Below, piece after piece: positions 49,551-60,586 of a stretch of 64,000 nt of DNA (positions within the stretch are counted from its first letter, which is position 1; every line of letters begins with the position of its first letter). This DNA is from Sciurus carolinensis. Lineage: Eukaryota; Chordata; Mammalia; Rodentia; Sciuridae. The translations under genes and the position numbers were made by a program. Location of the stretch: contig NW_025920106.1 of NCBI RefSeq assembly GCF_902686445.1, positions 2,542,001 through 2,606,000 of the forward strand, written 5' to 3'. A model generated the notes under the pieces. That model searched no databases. It saw only the letters and a program-made list of their open reading frames with translations, and had not been told where the DNA came from.

Positions 49551-50909
49551 TGGAAGATGGCAGACTAGAGGGTGGCTGCATTTCATGTGCTCCAGGACTC
49601 AGGATTCAAGAAGAGGAGATATTGAGAGACTTGGGACCAACTCAAAGCCACCGGGTGAGTCTCTACCTTTCGGGAGGCATCCTGGATGGTGAAGTAGTCC
49701 CAGAACACAGGGAACTTTGTGAAATAGAGTTGCCCAATGAGACACCCCTCCCCCCACTGGAGCAGTGAACTCAGACAACTGGGAGCATCATAGAGGAGAC
49801 TGCTCAGAACAATGCTTTGACTCGGAGCAACCCACTGGGGATCTGGGGGGCCGCCCAGAGGAGGAGGTGCATGGGGAGCTTTTTGGACTCAGAGCAACTC
49901 CTTCTGAACAACGGGGGGCTCCCCGGAGGAGGAGGAGGAGCACAGCGGGTCTCTTGGTCTCCAAGTGGCCACACCAGAATTCCGGGTGGCTGCCTGTAGG
50001 AGGAGGTGTGTGGTGGGGTGCTTGGACTCAGAGTGACCGCTCCTGAACACCTAGGGGGCTGCCCAGAGAAAGAGGAGGAGCACAGAAGGACACTTGGATG
50101 TGGAATGACTGCACCAGGGCTACAGGAAGTTGTCCAGAGGAGGAGGTGTGCAGTGAGTTCCTTGGACTACTAGTGACCACACTGGAACACCGGGTGGCTG
50201 ACCAGAGGAAGAGGAGTGCAGTGGTTCACTGGGACTCAGAGCGACGGTACGGGGCTCCAGGTGGCTCAGGGAGGGCACGCATAGCCAGACGATTAGGTGC
50301 AGAGCAGGGACCCAGAACCTAGGAGGCTTCATGATGGAAGAGCTGCACAGAGACAAGCTGAGGGGCAGAGCAAAGATTCCAGGACTGAGGGCAGGTTCTC
50401 CAAGGAGGGACAGCCTAAGGAGACTCTTCTGCACAGGGTGAGGTTCCCAGGCCCAGGAGGTAGGTCTGGGCCCCTGGGAACATTGCAGAGGAAGGCAGCC
50501 CAGCCCAGGTGGTAGTTGCAGATTGAGGGAAACCTCTAGGATGGAAACTGACCAGCGAGACCTCCCCACCGGGTGAGTCTTCCCTGCCGGGTGAGGTTTT
50601 CCCATAAGGAAGGTAAAACCAGAGAAACAGGCCCAAACAGGCCTTGCCTCAGCCTGCAGTCTAGTTCCCCATTGGATAAATATTGGTCAACTTGTGAAGG
50701 CACCTCTGCCCACTAGCAGGGAATATACACCACCTGAAGGTCACCACCCCTAGAGAGGCAGCTTCCTTGTGGAGCACCACATTATCAACTATCTCCAAGA
50801 CTTCAGGTTACTGAAGGATAAGAGGGGATATACTAGAAATCTTCAGGGACACTGTAAGTCAATAGAGGAAATCTGCAATATCTCAGCGGTCCACCAACAC
50901 CTGAACAAT
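49551..50909 (+). promoter_or_regulatory. L1 copy K 5' UTR
   Basis: The GC-rich leader with the element's start motif (AAGATGG) at its 5' end. It includes the 70-bp array at 49849-50330. Downstream it shares CCCAGGCCCAGG and CCCCTGGGAACAT with copy E. Presumed internal pol II promoter; activity is not inferable. Confidence 0.75.
49849..50330 (+). repeat. About 70-bp tandem repeat, 6-7 units, in L1 5' UTR
   Basis: A GGCTGCCCAGAGGAGGAGG-like unit start recurs at about 49849, 49917, 49988, 50057, 50127, 50196 and 50263, spacing 67-71. Each unit has a following TTGGACTCAGAGTGACC-like segment. Units are imperfect. The array is absent from copy E and different from the 35-bp array of copy B. Confidence 0.75.
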
Positions 50910-51900
50910 ATGAGAAAACAAGGGAAGAAAATGCCCCAAACAATTCTAGAAGTTACATCAATAAAATGCAATGACAGCACGGCAGAAGAAATGACAGAAA
51001 GGGAGTTCAGAATGTACATAATTAAAAAGATCAGGGAAGAAAACAATGAGATGAAAGAACAAATGCAGGCATTGAATGATCGCAGCATTCGACAGTTAAA
51101 AGAGCAAATACAGGAAGCAAAAGATCATTTCAATAAAGAGTTAGAGATATTGAAGAAAAACCTATCAGAAATCCTTTAAATGAAGGAAACAATAAACCAA
51201 ATTAAGAACTCCATAGAAAGCACAACAAATAGGATAGAACACCTGGAAGACAGAAGCTCAGATATTGAAGATAAAATATTTAACCTTCAAAACAAAGTTG
51301 ACCAAAAAGAGAAGATGGTAAGAAATCATGAGCAGAATCTCCATGAACTATGGGACATCATGAAAAGGCCAAATTTAAGAATTATTGGGATTGACGAAGG
51401 CTTAGAGAAACAAACCAAAGGAATGAACAAACTCTTCAATAAAATAGTATCAGAAAATTTCCCAAATCTGAAGAATGAAATGGAAAATCAAGATCAAGAG
51501 GCTTATAGGACTCCAAATACACAAAATTACAACAGATCCACACCAAGGCACAATATAATGAAAATACCTAGCATACAAAATAAAGACAGAATTTTAAAGG
51601 CTGTGAGAGAAAAGAACAAATTACGTTCAGGTGGAAACCGATATGGATATCAGCAGATTTTTCAATCCAGAACCTAAAAGCTAGAAGGGCTGGAACAACA
51701 TTTTTCAAGCCCTGAAAGAAAATGGATGCCAATCAAAAATCTTATACCCATAAAAACTTACCTTCAAATTTGATGATGAAATAAAATCCTTCCATGATAA
51801 ACAAAAGCTTAAAGAGTTTACAAAAAGAAAAGCATTACAGAACATTCTCAGCAAAATATTCCATGAGGAAGAGATTAAAAACAAAGAAGCAAATCAGTAA
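50910..51900 (+). pseudogene. L1 ORF1 remnant of copy K
   Basis: Starts MRKQGKKMPQTIL, with the coiled coil in the first 90 codons. A TAA at 51177-51179 falls directly in frame, after which the same frame continues (METINQ-like text from 51180) through the RRM start NLRIIGI to about 51625. A one-base loss then changes frame, and the C-terminal domain (KARR, KEFTKR) continues in another frame to about 51900. The empty target site for copy F's insertion is at about 51497. Confidence 0.85.
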
Positions 51901-51956
51901 AGGGAGAAATTATCCTAAAGGAATTGTGAAATAATAAAATAAAATAAATAAGCCAT

Positions 51957-54712
51957 ATGTCCAGAAATAATAGAATATACCATCCAATCAAGAGTGAATA
52001 CACTTTCTTCTCAGTAGCACATGGGTCCTTCTTTAAAATAGACCACATATTAGGCCACAAAGCTAATGTTAGCAAATACAAGAAGATAGAGACACTTCCT
52101 TGTACTCTATCAGATCATAATGGATTGAAATTAGAAATAAATGAAAAAGTAAAAAACATAAACTAATCCAACCATATGCTATTATATGATGAATGGATAA
52201 CAGAAGATATTAGGAAGGAAATTAAAAAATTCTTAGAGGTTAATGAGAACAAAGAAAAATCATATCAAAATCTCTGGGACACTATGAAAGCAGTACTTAG
52301 AGGAAAATTTATTTCATGGAGTGCATTCAATAAAAGAAGTAAAACTCAACAAATAAACGACCTAACACTAGAGCTCAAATCCCTACAAAAAGATGAACAG
52401 AACAACACCAAAAAAATAGAAGACAGGAAATAGTTAAACTCAGAGCTGAAATTAACAAAATTGAAACAAAAGAAACAATACAAAAAATTGACAAAATAAA
52501 TAGTTGGTTCCTCGAAAAAATAAACAAAATTGATAAACCTTTAGCCACACTAAAAAAGAAGACATGAGAGAAAACCCAAATCACCAAAATTCGGAAAGAA
52601 GAAGGAAATATCACAACAGACACGACTGAAATACAAAACATAATTAGAAGCTATTTTGAAAATCTATACTCCAAAAAATAGAAAATTTCGAAGACATCAA
52701 CAGGTTTCTAGAGACATATGAATTGCCTAAACTGAACAAGGAGGACATACACAATTTAAATAGGCCAATTTCAAGTAATGAAATAGAAGAAGTCATCAAA
52801 AGCCTACCAACAAAGAAAAGTCCAGGACCAGATGGGTTCTAAGCTGAGTTCTAAAAAACCTTTAAAGAAAACCTCATTCCAATACTTCTCAAAGTATTCC
52901 ATAAAATAGAAGATGAGAGAACCCTCCCAAACTCATTCTATGAAGCCAATATTATCCTGATACCTAAATCAGACAGAGACACATCGAGGAAAGAAATTTC
53001 AGACCAATATCCTTAATGAATATTGACCTAAAAATTTTCAACAAAATTTTAGGAAATCGCATACAAAAATATATTAAAGAGATAGTGCACCATGATCAAG
53101 TTGGTTTCATCCCAGGGATGCAAGGTTGGTTCACAAGAGGAAATCAAAAAATGTAATTCACAATATCAATAGACTTAAAGTCAAGAATCATATGATTATT
53201 TCAATAGATGCAGAAAAAGCATTTGGTAAAATACAGCACCTCTTCATGCTCAAAACCCTAGAAAAAAAAAAAGGGATAGTGGGAACATTCCTTAATATTG
53301 TATAGGCCATCTATGCTAAGCCCATGGCTAATATCATTCTAAATGGTGAAAAACTGAAAGCATTCCCCCTAAAAACTGGAACAAGGCAGGGATGCCCTCT
53401 TTCACAACTTCTATTGAACATTGTCTTCAAATATCTAGGCAGAGCAGTTAGACAGACCAAAGAAATTAAAGGGATGTGAATAGGAAAAGAAGAACTCAAA
53501 CTATCCCTATTTGCTGATGATATGATTATATACTTAGAGGAACCAGGAAATTTCACCAGAAAACTTTTAGAACTCATAAGTGAATTCAGTAAAGTAGTAG
53601 AATATAAGATCAATGCACATAAATCTAATGCATTTTTATACATAAGTGATGAAACTTTGGAAAGAATAGTTAGGAAAAAAACCCCATTCACAATAGCACT
53701 GAAAAAAATAAAATACTTGGGAATCAATCTCACAAAAGAGGTGAAAGACCTCTACAATGAGAACTACAGAACACTAAAGAAAGAAACTAAAGAAAACCTT
53801 AGAAGATGGAAAGATCTCCATGTTCTTGGATAGGAAGAATTAATATTGTCAAAATGGCCATATTACCAAAAGTTCTATACAGATTCAATGCAATTCCAAT
53901 TAAAATCCCAATGATGTACCTTACAGAAATAGAGCAAGCAATTATGAAATTCATTGGGAACAATAAGAAACCCAGAATACCTAAAGCAATCCTTAGCAGA
54001 AAGGGTATCACAATGCCATATCTTGAACACTACTACAAAGCAATAGTAACAAAAATGGCATGGTATTGGTACCAAAATAGAAAGGTAGATCAATGATACA
54101 GAATAGAGGACAAAGACACAAACCCAAATAATTACAATTTTCTCATACTAGACAAAGGGGCCAAAAATATGCAATGGAGAAAAGATAGCCTCTTCAACAA
54201 ATGGTGCTGGGAGAATTGGAAATCCATATGGAACAGAATGAAACTAAACCCATATCTCTTACCATGCATGAAACTAAATTCAAAATGTATTAAGGATGTT
54301 AGAATCAGACAAGAGACCCTGCAGATTATAGAAGAAAATGTAGGTCCAGATCTTCCACATGTTGGCTTAGGACCAGACTTCCTCAACAGGACTCCCATAG
54401 CACAAGAAATAAAAGCAAGAATCAATAACTGGGATAGATTCAAACTAAAAAGGTTTCTCTCAGCAAAGGAAACAATCAGCATTGCAAAGAAAGAGCCTAC
54501 AGAGTGGGAGAAAACCTTTACCAATCATACTTCAGATAGAGCACTAATCTCCAGAATATATAAAGAGCTCAAAAAACTCTACACCAAGAATGTGAATAAC
54601 CCAATTGACAAATGGGCTAAGGAAATGAATAGACACTTCACAGAAGAAGATCTACAAGCAATCAACAAACATATGGAAAAATGTTCAACATCTCTAGTAA
54701 TAAGAGAGATGC
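51957..54712 (+). pseudogene. L1 ORF2 remnant of copy K, endonuclease deleted
   Basis: Lacks most of the endonuclease. Visible parts: SDHNG near 52115, the basic linker (52176-52433), RT (broken, with FADD retained at about 53511-53522), then a late ORF2 open piece (54169-54768) that runs into copy L. Multiple stops and frame changes near 52440, 52850, 53140 and 53250. Confidence 0.85.
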
Positions 54713-55007
54713 AAAAATTCTTAACAAAGTATTGGCAAATCACAAACAAAAATATATTAAAAAGATAATGCACCATGATCAAGTGGGGTTTATCCCAGGG
54801 ATGCAAGGTTGGTTCAACATTCAGAAATAAATAAATATAATTCATCACATCAATAGACTTAAAGTTGAGAATCACATGATTATTTCAATAGATGCTGAGA
54901 AATTGATAAAATACAGCACCCCTTCATGTTTAAAATACTAGAAAAAATAGAAATAGTAGAAACATACCTCATCATTGTAAAGGCTATCTATGCTAAACCC
55001 ATGTTCT

Positions 55008-55018
55008 ACATCATTCTT
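55008..55018. repeat. Target-site duplication, left copy, of ID SINE
   Basis: ACATCATTCTT, repeated exactly at 55115-55125. Confidence 0.9.
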
Positions 55019-55114
55019 TATTTTTTTATGTTTTTGTTGCTGGGGATCGAACCCAGGCCCTTGTGCTTGCAAGGCAAGCACTTTACCGACTGAGTTATCT
55101 ACCCAGCCCCCTCA
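55019..55114 (-). repeat. ID-family SINE inserted in L1 copy L
   Basis: On the minus strand: GGGGCTGGGTAGATAACTCAG (A-box region), GGTTCGATCCC (B box) and an A-rich tail. ID elements derive from a tRNA/BC1-type RNA and are transcribed by RNA polymerase III. Exact 11-base direct repeats flank it, and the element looks young relative to the L1 it interrupts. A tRNA gene is ruled out by the tail and the SINE consensus features. Confidence 0.92.
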
Positions 55115-55125
55115 ACATCATTCTT
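55115..55125. repeat. Target-site duplication, right copy, of ID SINE
   Basis: ACATCATTCTT, partner of 55008-55018. Confidence 0.9.
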
Positions 55126-56855
55126 AATGGAGAAAATCTGAAAGCATTCCCTCTAAAAGCTGGAACAAGATAGGGATGCCCTCTTTCACCATTTCTATTC
55201 AACATTGTCCTTGAAACATTAGCCACAGCAATTAGATGGACCAAAGAAATTAAAGGGATACAAATAGGAAAAGACAAACTTAAGCTCTCACTATATGTGG
55301 ATGACATGATTCTATACTTAGAGGATCCAAAAAACTCCACTAGAAAATTTCTAGAACTAAAAAATAAATTCAGCATAGTAGCAGGATATAAAATCAATAT
55401 GCATAAATCTAATGCATTTCTCTTCATAAGTAATAAAACCTCTGAAAGAGAAATTAGGAAAACCACTCCATTCACAATAGCCTCAAAAAAATAGAATACT
55501 TGGGAATTAATCTAATAAAAGAGGTGAAATATCTCTACAATGAAAACTACATAACACTAAAGAAAGAAATTGAAGAAAACCTTAGAAGATGGAAAGATCT
55601 CCCATGTTCTTGGATAGGCAGAATTAACATTGTCAAAATGGCCATTCTACCAAAGACTCTATACAGATGCAATGCAATTCCAATTAAAGTCCCAAAGATA
55701 TTCCTCATAGAAATAGAGAAAGAAATCATGAATTTCATCTGGAAGAACAAGAGACCTTGAGTAGCCAAAACAATCCTGAGCAGAAATAGTGAAGCAGAAG
55801 GTATCACAATACCAGACATTAAACTATATTACAGAGCAATAGTAACAACAACGGCATGGTATGGGCACCAAAATAGACAGCCAGACCAAAGGTACAGAAG
55901 AGAAGACACAGAGATGAATGCACATAGAGTGACCTCATACTAGACAAAGGAGCCAAAAATATACAATGGAGAAAAAATAGCCTCTTCAACAAATGGTGCT
56001 GGAAAAACTGGAAATCCATATGCACTAAAATGAAATTAAACTTCTATCTCTCACCCTGCACAATACTCAACTCAAAATGGACCAAGGACCTAGGAATTAG
56101 ATGGAAGACCCTGCACCTAATAGAAGACAAAGTAGGCCCAAATCTTCATCATGTTGACTTAGGATCAGACTTCCTTAACAAGACTCCTACAGCACAAGAA
56201 ATCAAAGCAAGAATCAATAAATGTGATGGTCTCAAACTAAAGAGCTTTCTCTCAGCAAAGGATATAATCAATAATGTGAAGAAAGAGCCTAGAGAATGGG
56301 AGAAAAATTCCACATGCACTTCAGATAGAACATTTGTCTCCAAAATTTATAAAAACTTACAAAACTTTACACCAAATATACAAAGAACCCAATCAATAAA
56401 TGGATCAATGAAGTGGACACTTTACAGAAGAAGACATACAGGTGATTAATAAATATATAAAAAAGTGTTCAACATCTCTATTAATTAGAGAAATGCAAAT
56501 TAAAGCAACTCTATGATTTCATCTTACCACAATTAGAATGACTTTTATCAAGAACACAAACAATGATAGATGTTAGTGTGAATGTGGGGAAAAAAGCACA
56601 CTTTTACATAGCTGGTAGAGTTGCAATTTGGTACAGGAACTCTAGAAAGCAGTGTGGAGAATCCTCAGAAAACTTGGAATGGATCCACCTTTTGACCCAG
56701 TAGTCTCACTCCTCGGTTTATACCCAAAGGACTTAAAATTAGCATACTACAGTAATACAGTCACATCAATGTTTATAGCAGCTCAATTCACAATAGCTAG
56801 ATTGTGGAACCAACCTAGATGCCCTTCAACAGATGAATGGATAAAGAAACTGTGA
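55126..56855 (+). pseudogene. L1 ORF2 remnant, copy L
   Basis: RT palm (YVDD at 55294-55305), KYLGINL-like text as [12 protein letters not shown] (55500), late ORF2 (56030-56449) and the final WNQPRCPSTDEWIKKL (56652-56855). Frames change at least three times. Non-functional. Confidence 0.85.
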
Positions 56856-57312
56856 TATATATATATACACAATGGAATATTATTCAGCCATAAAAAATAA
56901 TAATATGGCGTTTAAAATAAATGGATGGAAATGGAGAATATCATGCTAAGTGAAATGAACCAATCCCCAAAAAACCAACGGCTGAATGTTTTCCCTAATA
57001 AGTGGAGAATGATATATAATGGGGGTTGGAGGGTGGGAGTGAGAGAAAAATGGAGGGACTTTGGATTGTGTAGAAGGAAATGAGAAGGGAGTATGAAAGA
57101 TGGTGAAACAAGACAGACATCATTTCCCTATGTACATAAATGATTGCATGAATAGTATGAGTCTACATTGTTTACAACCATGGAGACAAATTGATGTATC
57201 CCGTTTGTGTATGGTGAATCAAGGTACAGTCTGTAAAACAATAAAAGATAAATAAATAACCTTAAAAAATAACAGCCTTCAGCAAGAAGTCTATATAAAT
57301 GAGGAGAAAAAA

Positions 57313-57341
<29 letters not shown>
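57313..57341. repeat. (TG)n microsatellite
   Basis: About 14 uninterrupted TG units. Confidence 0.95.
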
Positions 57342-57346
<5 letters not shown>

Positions 57347-57419
57347 TGTACATGAATTAATCAGTACACATTCAAATAAAACAAAACACCAATGAACTTT
57401 TTTCTTGAGGTATAAGCTA

Positions 57420-58615
57420 AGCATGGGAATATGGGATGTGGGCTCTCATGACCTTCCTTTTTATTGTGTTGCTCACCAAGTTGCCAATTGGTGTTTAAAA
57501 CTTCTAAACTTCCTTTCTTGGGTGATTGGTAAGGGGTGGAATAGGAGGAGCTGTCCATTCCGCTCCCAGGTTATGCTCCCCATTGGGTTCTGTGATTAAA
57601 GTTCCCATGCTTGGAGTTCCTGGTTGCAAGGGCTTAAGTTTTAGCAGGATTCCCGGTAGCTTTATTTTGTAGTGAGTTCCTGGCAGTGTTCAATAAATAT
57701 ACTTCTGAATCCTGGGAGATGTCAATCTGCGATGGGTTGGGCAGGACAGGTGGTGAAATGGAGGGTTGAGTGTATCAGCCTGAGGGTCAGATGGCAAAAA
57801 AGGTGGCTTGGTCAGGCAGGCCTGGCAGGGAACTGGCAGCCTGTCAGACCAGGCTGAGTCAGACTGTCAAGTTGCAAAATTATTAGGTCAAGTGGGAGCA
57901 TGGTGTGAGGTCAGGTATAGGGGGTCAGGAGACTGGGGGCAGAGGGACAGAGGTCCCAGGCAGGTTGGGACCACAGGCACCAATCAGACAGGGTTATATC
58001 AGACACCCAGTAGGTACCAGGAACAGGAAGGGCACCAGAATGGGTGGGTGTTGGGGACTGGACAGATGCCAGACCAGGTGGGTGCCAAGAATAGGCAGTG
58101 CCAAGGATCAGTCAGACAGGTGAGTAGAGAGTCAAGTGCCCTGACACCCACCATATCAACTTCCTGATTTTTGTAGATGGTCTTGTGAGCTTCTGTGAAC
58201 CACAGGAGTCAAAGGGTTGGAAACAGTTGGGTTCTCTAGCCACTTCAACTTGAGTTCACCAGGGCAAAATGCTCTCGGTTTCTGATTTTTCCTGGGTTTT
58301 TAGGTTCAGTTAAGTCTTTACTTGACTCAGGTAGGTTTACACAGACCTAACCATAAACTCCCAGATATGGGTTTCCACATTCCATTGGCGCAGCTGTAGT
58401 GTATACTCAAGATGGCTCCTGGTTTGACTGTCCACTGATAATTGATAAACTCAGGGTGACCATTTTTAGACCCATTTAGTGAGTTGAACAATTTCCAGTT
58501 TAGCTAAGGCAGAGCACCACTCCAGTCTTTTTACTTTAAGCAGTATTTTCACTGCTTGAGTTCTGGTTAAGTGAGCAAAAAGAAATGCTGCCTCACTATA
58601 ATACACCATCTTTCC
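57420..58615 (-). other. GC-rich block, possibly an L1 5' UTR fragment in reverse
   Basis: Read on the minus strand its right end gives GGAAAGATGGTG and AGTGAGGCAGCATTTC, similar in layout to the L1 5' ends in this window (AAGATGG, then GAGGGAGGCTGCATT). The interior (57700-58130) is G-rich with loosely repeated GGTCAGG and GGGACTGG motifs. An AATAAA at about 57692 would suggest an LTR instead. I cannot decide between the two. Confidence 0.35.
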
Positions 58616-59084
58616 TGCCTCAACATCAATCCTTTATGAACATATTAAATGTATCCATATCACTCTAAGAGTTTTCATATCTTAACTCATAAAACCAAAA
58701 ATAAGGTGATAGCAATAATAGTATTCATCTTTTATGATGTTTTATGAAGCACACAGTAAATAATAGATTTCAAGTTTTACCCAAGTTTATTTGACCTGAA
58801 ATTCAGAGAAAAAACATTAAAGTCAAAAGAAACTGTAAATGTTATAAGGTTTATCAGAAGAGGGCAATTATTCTAAATTTGAAGAGTAATGAAAACATGT
58901 TAAGAACACAACAAAATTTTATTTGTCAAATGATATTTATATTTCATGTGTACATATGTAAAAATGTCAACTTTTTATTCATTAAAACAAAAAATTTCAT
59001 GTAAAGAAAAATAAAATTATTCAATATTTTAAAACTTACAAATCAATTTGGGATTGAGCTTCAAGAAAAAAAAAACACTACTGA
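58616..59084. other. AT-rich non-coding stretch
   Basis: Nothing recognised. Confidence 0.4.
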
Positions 59085-59284
59085 GTCAGGCACAATGGTG
59101 CATACCTGTAATCCCAGCTGTTTGGGAGGTTGATGCAGGAGGATTGTAAATTTAATCCCACCCTCAGCATCATAGCAAGGCCCTAAGCAACTTAGTGAGA
59201 CCCTGTCTCAAAATAAAAATCAAAAATAAAAATGCTGGGGATGTGGTTAAGGTGGTTAAGCTCCCCTAGATAAAATCCCTGGCT

Positions 59285-59309
<25 letters not shown>
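59085..59309 (+). repeat. B1-dID composite SINE with A25 tail
   Basis: CACAATGGTGCATACCTGTA, TGTTTGGGAGGTTGATGC and TGAGACCCTGTCTCAAAA form the 7SL arm. GCTGGGGATGTGGTTAAGG forms the ID arm. A run of about 25 A ends the element, the best preserved tail of the composite SINEs here. Confidence 0.9.
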
Positions 59310-59315
<6 letters not shown>

Positions 59316-60140
59316 AAGGCTATATGGGTCAAAGTGACCCTGAAAAAGATGATCAATATTATCTCAAACAAGATTTTGTTTAACATGGCAGTAACCTCCT
59401 TCCCAACCCCCTGAAGAAACAGTATCCCTGAAGAGAGAAGTACTAATAGAGATGAAGTCTTTGTGGACAATTTCTTAAAAGATGGATTTAGTTGGCTTTG
59501 ACAAATACCCTGCAATACCAAAATCCTGTCTGTTTAAAAAACTAAATTAAAAAAGTCTACTAATACTAATTTGGGCAAGATCTGAGAGCTAAAAAGAAAA
59601 TTGTGTCAGATATTCATTCCACAGTACCTAATATATATACCTTACTAATGACAATAGTAGGCAACAATGGCTGGTTCAACTTGCTAATTTTAAGAAATGA
59701 ATTTTTTGCATCCCTCTGATAAGGAATTCCTAATCACCACTTTTGAATGACAGGAATTCAATGCAAAAGTAACATTCCAGTGTTGCTGTGTTGTTCTCCA
59801 TCAGGGATTTAAAAATCTTTTGTAATTTGTTTAATCAAAGTCTATCAAAAGTGTTAACTATGAGGATTATGGATGGTTAAAGAAATCTTTTTACAGTGTG
59901 CGAATGATCTGCTTTTAATCAACCCCTACTATGAACTCAGATTTTCAAATTCTCTATTGCTGCATTAAGCAACCACACCTCATGTGGAGGTGTCCACTAA
60001 AATTACTACATTTTGTAACAAGTCACCTATCTGGGATTCCAGATTAGACAATAAACCTGAATTTTGATATCAGATGTAAAGCAGGTTACCTTTAGTCTTA
60101 CAGAAGTCAGGAACCTGAAACAGGTACATGGGTTCCTGGA

Positions 60141-60148
60141 AATGTCAG
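60141..60148. repeat. Target-site duplication, left copy, of the MaLR-like LTR
   Basis: AATGTCAG, repeated exactly at 60579-60586. The family normally duplicates 5 bases, so GTCAG may be the true duplication and the rest chance. Confidence 0.7.
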
Positions 60149-60578
60149 TGTTATTGTTTAGATGTTAGTTGTTCCCCAAAAGTTCACACATGAGACAATG
60201 CAAGAAGGTTTAGATGTGAAATGATTAGGTCATGAGAGTTTTACCTATTCAGTGCATTAATCCTCTGGTAGGGACTGAGTGGTAACTAGGCAAGCAGGGT
60301 ATGGCAGGAGGAGATATGTCCCCTGGGGGTATGCCTTTGGGGTTTATATTTTTCCTTGATGAATACAGCACTTCCTGTTTCCTGAACCATGTTCCCAGGT
60401 GCTTTTATCCACCACACTCTCCTGCCATGATGTTCTAACTATTCCCAGGCCCTGAGGAACGGAGTCAGCCATCTCTGCACTGAGATATCTAAAACTGTGA
60501 ACCCCAAATAAACTTTTCATCACCTAAAATTGCTCTTGTACAGAATTTTAGTCATAGCAATAGAAAAATCTGACTTAA
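60149..60578 (+). repeat. MaLR-like (ERVL-MaLR) solo LTR
   Basis: Starts TGTTATTGTTTAGATGTTAG and has GTGAAATGATTAGGTCATGA and TTAATCCTCTGGTAGGG. Its polyadenylation signal AATAAAC at about 60507 is followed by CATAGCAATAGAAAAATCTG near its end. This layout is characteristic of MaLR-type LTRs. No internal sequence remains, so it is a solo LTR, inserted in the class I pol. Confidence 0.75.
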
Positions 60579-60586
60579 AATGTCAG
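60579..60586. repeat. Target-site duplication, right copy, of the MaLR-like LTR
   Basis: AATGTCAG, partner of 60141-60148. Confidence 0.7.

Larger units (their letters stand above)
49551..54712 (+). mobile_element. L1 copy K: 5' UTR, ORF1, internally deleted ORF2, no 3' end
   Basis: Starts with GGAAGATGGCAGACTAGAGG, a canonical L1 5' end. 5' UTR to 50909, ORF1 from 50910 to about 51900, then ORF2. The ORF2 start and most of the endonuclease are deleted at about 51955: text jumps from the inter-ORF spacer to RIYHPIKSEYTFF. ORF2 then runs to REMQ at 54712 and switches abruptly to a second L1 piece that begins earlier in the RT (copy L). There is no 3' UTR or poly-A of its own. Confidence 0.88.
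54713..57245 (+). mobile_element. L1 copy L, joined to copy K
   Basis: Begins in RT text ([16 protein letters not shown]) directly after K and proceeds through the RT, C-terminal region and a 3' UTR to an A-rich end near 57245. Its 3' UTR lacks the telomere-like tract and its bases differ more from A and K, so it is a different, older subfamily. An ID SINE interrupts it at 55019-55114. RT catalytic residues at 55294-55305 read YVDD. Confidence 0.87.

Noticed and set aside
55019..55114. tRNA-like sequence with A and B boxes, possible tRNA gene
   Set aside because: An A-rich tail and exact flanking duplications identify an ID SINE; no cloverleaf with anticodon stem is convincing.
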